A DNA stretch of 9,081 bases from Anaerolineales bacterium (GTDB taxonomy: Bacteria; Chloroflexota; Anaerolineae; Anaerolineales; DRMV01), in NCBI GenBank assembly GCA_015484985.1, contig WFUL01000241.1:1-9081 (forward strand), given 5' to 3'. How positions within the stretch are numbered: position 1 is the first letter of the stretch; every line of letters starts with the position of its first letter. The position numbers and the translations under genes were made by a program. This document shows, one piece after another, positions 6,633 to 9,081 of this stretch. The notes beneath the pieces were generated by a model, which ran no database searches, was not told the origin of the DNA, and was given only the letters and a program-made list of their open reading frames with translations.

Positions 6633-6641
6633 ATTATACCA
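6633..6641 (-). promoter_or_regulatory. Candidate internal promoter, extended -10 (TGGTATAAT)
   Basis: The minus strand reads TGGTATAAT, a perfect sigma-70/sigma-A TATAAT with the TGN extension. The hexamer covers the alr stop codon (GTA TAA T). Transcription would start near 6626, about 54 bases before the ATG of the 144-residue gene. I find no good -35 hexamer 16-18 bases upstream, which extended -10 promoters can tolerate. The position, at the start of the largest gap in the minus-strand train, fits a promoter for the last five genes. A chance match in a GC-rich region is possible but less likely than in AT-rich DNA. Confidence 0.45.
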
Positions 6642-7794
6642 GCCCGTCTTCATGGGCGGCCGGTCGATAGAACCGGGCCACCCGGGGCTGCAGAAGGGTG
6701 GTCACTTCGTAGTTGATGGTGCCGGCCCAGGCCGCCACTTCTTCGGCCGTGATGCATTCCCGTCCCTGGGTGCCGATGAGGACGACCTCGTCCTCCATGG
6801 CCACTTCGGGGATGGCGTCCACATCCACCACAATTTGATCCATGCTCACCCGCCCCAGAATGCGGGCCCGCTTCCCCCGGATGAGCACGTAACCCTTGTT
6901 AGAAAGGGCGCGCACGTAGCCATCGCCGTAACCCACCGGCACCAGTGCGACCCTTTGTGCGCGCGGGGTAATGTACGTGCGTCCATACCCGATGCTGCTT
7001 CCGGGCGGCAGTATCCGCACCCGGGCCACCCGGCTCTTGAGGCTGAGCACAGGGCGCAAAGGCACGGGCGCTTCCCACTCCAGGGAAGGGCGCATCCCGT
7101 ACAGGGCAATCCCCGGGCGCACGGCGTTCAAATGGGCTTCGGGTAGGGCGAAAGTCGCCGCACTATTGCAGGCGTGTTTGAAAGGAATGTCAACACCTGC
7201 ATCCGGCACCCGGGCCATCACCGCCTGGAACGTCTCCCACTGCCGCCGCAAGTACGCCGTGTCCGCTTCGTCCGCGGTGGCGAAATGGGTATACAGGCCC
7301 TCGACCTTCAGGTTGGGACAGGCCCTTCGCACATAGGTCAGAAACTCCACCACCTCATGGGGGAGGAGGCCGAAACGGCCCATGCCCGTGTCCACCTTGA
7401 CGTGCACGGGAAACCCCGCGGGAGCCAGGCTATTGAGGACATCCACGAAGGTCTGGGTCAGCACCGTGGGCGTGAGCCGGTACTGCACCACCAGGGGGGC
7501 CGCGTCCAGGGGCGCGTACCCCAGAATCAAAATGGGCGCCTCGATACCGGCCCGACGAAGGACGATGCCCTCCTGAACCCGGTGGACGGCCAGGCGGGTC
7601 GCGCCGGCCTGCAATGCGGTTCGCGCGACGGGGACCATGCCGTGCCCATAGGCATCTGCCTTCACCACGGCGATGACCTCCACCTGGTCCCCCACGAAGG
7701 CCTTCACCTGTCGGACGTTATGGGCCAGGGCATCCAGGTCCACTTCGGCCCACGTCACCCAGCTCGCCTTCGGCGCAACGTCTTCGGGCAACAT
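6634..7794 (-). CDS. alr: Alanine racemase (PLP-dependent)
   Basis: The enzyme interconverts L- and D-alanine in the cytoplasm and supplies D-Ala for the peptidoglycan stem peptide. The 386 residues match the family length. The N-terminal TIM barrel carries the PLP lysine K45 in AVVKADAYGHG, with VDTGMGRFG (134-142), HACNSA (207-212) and RPGIALYGMRPS (226-237). The C-terminal beta domain carries the second catalytic base, Y270 in SIGYGRTY, followed by VPVGYGDGY (285-293) and GRVSMDQIVVDV (314-325). All key residues seen in fold-type III alanine racemases are present, so it should be active. The ATG at 7794 has SD GGGAGG (7802-7807), 7 bases away. It follows menA by 38 bases and precedes the unknown gene by 61 bases. 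Its stop codon (GTA TAA T) forms part of a TATAAT box on the same strand. Ordinary composition and no sign of transfer. Confidence 0.97.
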   Translation of the reverse strand: MLPEDVAPKASWVTWAEVDLDALAHNVRQVKAFVGDQVEVIAVVKADAYGHGMVPVARTALQAGATRLAVHRVQEGIVLRRAGIEAPILILGYAPLDAAPLVVQYRLTPTVLTQTFVDVLNSLAPAGFPVHVKVDTGMGRFGLLPHEVVEFLTYVRRACPNLKVEGLYTHFATADEADTAYLRRQWETFQAVMARVPDAGVDIPFKHACNSAATFALPEAHLNAVRPGIALYGMRPSLEWEAPVPLRPVLSLKSRVARVRILPPGSSIGYGRTYITPRAQRVALVPVGYGDGYVRALSNKGYVLIRGKRARILGRVSMDQIVVDVDAIPEVAMEDEVVLIGTQGRECITAEEVAAWAGTINYEVTTLLQPRVARFYRPAAHEDGLV

Positions 7795-7832
7795 CTTCCT
7801 TCCTCCCGGTCATGGGACCACGGATACCGCCT

Positions 7833-8753
7833 TCACGCCAGATACCGCGCCACGATGAAGCCCACTGCGCTCAACAGGGCATACACCAGGGATAACTGTC
7901 CCGTCTGGGCCAGCAGCGGGTTCAGGGCACGACCGGTGCGCTCGCGAAAGGCCCGCAACAGACCCAAAGCCTGGGGAAACGAGAAGAACACCACCAACCA
8001 CGTCGGCGGCGTGTTTCCCAGAACACTGCCCACCACAGGCAGCGCATATGGCATCAGCAACAACAGGGCGAACTCCACCTGGGTCTCGCGTCTTCCCAAC
8101 CGCACGGCCAGGGTGCGCTTTCCTGCCCGAGCATCGGTTTCCAGGTCCCGGTAGTTATTCACCACCAGGATGGCCGTGACCAACAAACCCACGCCCGTAC
8201 CGACCCATCCCACCCAGGGGTGCCATGCGCCGGTTTGCAGGTAATACGTGCCAGCCACGGCCACCGGGCCGAAAAAGATGAACACGAAGACTTCCCCCAA
8301 ACCGTGATACCCCAGGGGATATGGTCCGCCCGAATACGCCCAGGCCGACAGAATGGCGGCCAGACCAATGGCCAGGATGGGCCAACCGCCGACCCAGACC
8401 AGGTAGGCGCCGACCAGGGCGGCCAGGCCAAAGATCACCCAGGCGCCCCGGAATACGGTCTCCGGGGGCAGCCATCCCAGCGCCGTGACCCGAGGCGGGC
8501 CCAAACGCTCCTCGGGCCGGTCGGCACCGCGTTGGTAGTCCTGGGCATCGTTGGCCAGGTTCACGCCGATTTGCAACAACATGGCGGCCACCAGGGTCGC
8601 CAGGGCCACGCCGGGCCGAAAGACGCCCTGGGCCCAAGCCAGGCCCAGACCCGCGACCACCCCCGCCAGGGATGCGGGCAGGGTCTTGGGACGGGCGGCC
8701 ATCCACCAAATCTGCCAGGTGTGGGAAGGGCGGGAAAGAGAGGCATCGGTCAT
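7833..8753 (-). CDS. menA: 1,4-dihydroxy-2-naphthoate polyprenyltransferase (MenA), UbiA superfamily
   Basis: This integral membrane prenyltransferase joins a polyprenyl chain to 1,4-dihydroxy-2-naphthoate, giving demethylmenaquinone. From the ATG at 8753 it has 306 residues and about eight or nine hydrophobic segments. The first Asp-rich motif is NLANDAQDYQRGADRPEERL (66-84 region, with N68, D69, D72 and D78) followed by GPPRVTALG; the second is NNYRDLETDARAGKRTLAVR (199-218, with D203 and D207). The ERxGPxRVT and NNxRDxETDxxAGKRTLAVRLG patterns distinguish MenA from UbiA, COX10 or chlorophyll synthase. The frame is open to a TTG at 8783, but the internal ATG has SD GGAGGG (8759-8764) at 5 bases and gives the normal length, so I chose it. 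It lies 34 bases after the Ig-like gene and 38 bases before alr. Its presence implies menaquinone-based respiration. No other men gene is in the window. Confidence 0.94.
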   Translation of the reverse strand: MTDASLSRPSHTWQIWWMAARPKTLPASLAGVVAGLGLAWAQGVFRPGVALATLVAAMLLQIGVNLANDAQDYQRGADRPEERLGPPRVTALGWLPPETVFRGAWVIFGLAALVGAYLVWVGGWPILAIGLAAILSAWAYSGGPYPLGYHGLGEVFVFIFFGPVAVAGTYYLQTGAWHPWVGWVGTGVGLLVTAILVVNNYRDLETDARAGKRTLAVRLGRRETQVEFALLLLMPYALPVVGSVLGNTPPTWLVVFFSFPQALGLLRAFRERTGRALNPLLAQTGQLSLVYALLSAVGFIVARYLA

Positions 8754-8758
8754 GGCAT

Positions 8759-8764
8759 CCCTCC
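8759..8764 (-). promoter_or_regulatory. Shine-Dalgarno of menA, decides the ATG at 8753
   Basis: Minus strand GGAGGG ends 5 bases before the ATG at 8753. The longer frame from the TTG at 8783 would contain this site within coding sequence, so the shorter MenA is preferred. Confidence 0.7.
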
Positions 8765-8787
8765 TGGAGCAGAGGCGGACCAACTCC

Positions 8788-9081
8788 TCAGGGCTGGACG
8801 TGAATCAGAATCCGGCACGGGGGCTTGGCCTGCCCCGCGGTGTCCACCACCACCAATTGCAACAGGTATTCGCCAGGGTCCAACAGAGCCGTATCCCATG
8901 TTTCGACCAACACGTCGTCTACCTTAGGCTCCCGTCCGGCTTTGATCGTCAGGAACAGGGCCGTTCCTTTGGGAGCGAACTCCACTTTGTAGAAGGCGAA
9001 ATTGGGGATGGAAGCGGAACCGCGGATTTGAATCTCACCCTGGACGGTATCACCATCCCTGGGTTCGGTAATGTCCACCTC
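8788..9081 (-). CDS. C-terminal Ig-like domain of a larger protein, N-terminus outside the window
   Basis: The last 97 codons of a minus-strand gene are visible; the frame is still open at the right edge (Glu-Val-Asp-Ile). A GTG at 9078 could in principle be a start, but it falls at the first strand of the domain and the window ends too soon to see an SD, so a longer protein is more likely. The sequence reads as one Ig-like beta-sandwich: VDITEPRDGDTVQGEIQIRG, ASIPNFAFYKVEFAP, VETWDTALLDPGEYLLQLVVVD, and a final strand CRILIHVQP before TGA. The W-D-T plus D-x-G-x-Y-x-L-x-L-V-V-V-D pattern is common in extracytoplasmic Ig-like modules at the C-termini of chloroflexotal surface proteins, from my knowledge of the family. 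What the rest of the protein does cannot be told. It ends 34 bases before menA and is probably in the same operon. Confidence 0.75.
   Translation of the reverse strand, partial: EVDITEPRDGDTVQGEIQIRGSASIPNFAFYKVEFAPKGTALFLTIKAGREPKVDDVLVETWDTALLDPGEYLLQLVVVDTAGQAKPPCRILIHVQP

Noticed and set aside
7808..7820. Small palindrome GGTCCCATGACC in the menA-alr gap
   Set aside because: It has only four pairs with a 4-base loop and no T-run, too small to call a terminator or operator.
7822..7849. Two copies of GATACCGC near the end of menA
   Set aside because: The copies are only 8 bases and not part of a dyad or longer array, so probably chance.
7174..8154. 326-codon open frame on the plus strand
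   Set aside because: It runs antisense to alr and menA, both of which have complete family motifs. Its translation is rich in His/Arg/Gly/Pro without domain pattern, typical of antisense frames in GC-rich DNA.
8754..8783. Longer MenA from a TTG at 8783
   Set aside because: The ATG at 8753 has a better start codon and an SD at 5 bases, and gives normal MenA length.
8220..8927. 235-codon open frame on the plus strand
   Set aside because: It is antisense to menA and the Ig-like gene, with a low-complexity Gln/Gly/Pro/Arg translation and no recognisable motif.

Overview
The window is a gene-dense, GC-rich stretch of a bacterial chromosome. No single marker fixes the taxon. Several traits together suggest Chloroflexota, probably a thermophilic Anaerolineae-like lineage: menaquinone synthesis (MenA), a family 5 [4Fe-4S] uracil-DNA glycosylase, several membrane-anchored proteins with Pro/Thr/Ser-rich linkers leading into TolB/PD40-type beta-propellers, an Ig-like domain with a W-D-T signature, and strong GGGAGG-type ribosome binding sites with some GTG starts. 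This placement is an inference of moderate confidence.

Layout. Bases 1-1219 (+) hold one gene that enters from the left edge and encodes a membrane-anchored propeller-like protein. The rest is a train of eight genes on the minus strand, read from right to left: an Ig-like domain protein cut by the right edge (8788-9081), menA (7833-8753), alr (6634-7794), an unrecognised 144-residue protein (6138-6572), an RsmF-type rRNA m5C methyltransferase (4748-6133), a membrane-anchored beta-propeller protein with a second C-terminal domain (2986-4743), an M23 metallopeptidase (1949-2989) and family 5 UDG (1221-1952). There is no gene-free stretch over 300 bases. The largest gap is 61 bases (6573-6633). 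The others are 1 to 38 bases, and two junctions are 4-base GTGA overlaps.

How the genes may work together. The minus-strand genes look like one operon, or two stacked ones. An extended -10 box (TGGTATAAT) overlaps the alr stop codon and could start a second transcript covering the last five genes. Alr (D-alanine supply), the M23 peptidase and the propeller protein, whose C-terminal domain has a degenerate resemblance to M15 D-Ala carboxypeptidase motifs, suggest a cell-wall theme in the middle of the train. MenA, the rRNA methyltransferase and UDG are housekeeping genes carried along, probably for expression reasons. The plus-strand gene meets udgB tail-to-tail with one base between the stop codons.

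I see no CRISPR array, insertion sequence, tRNA, rRNA, toxin-antitoxin pair or convincing terminator. Nothing here is clearly a new defence or mobile system. The best candidates for new biology are the translationally coupled propeller/M23 pair and the unrecognised 144-residue protein.
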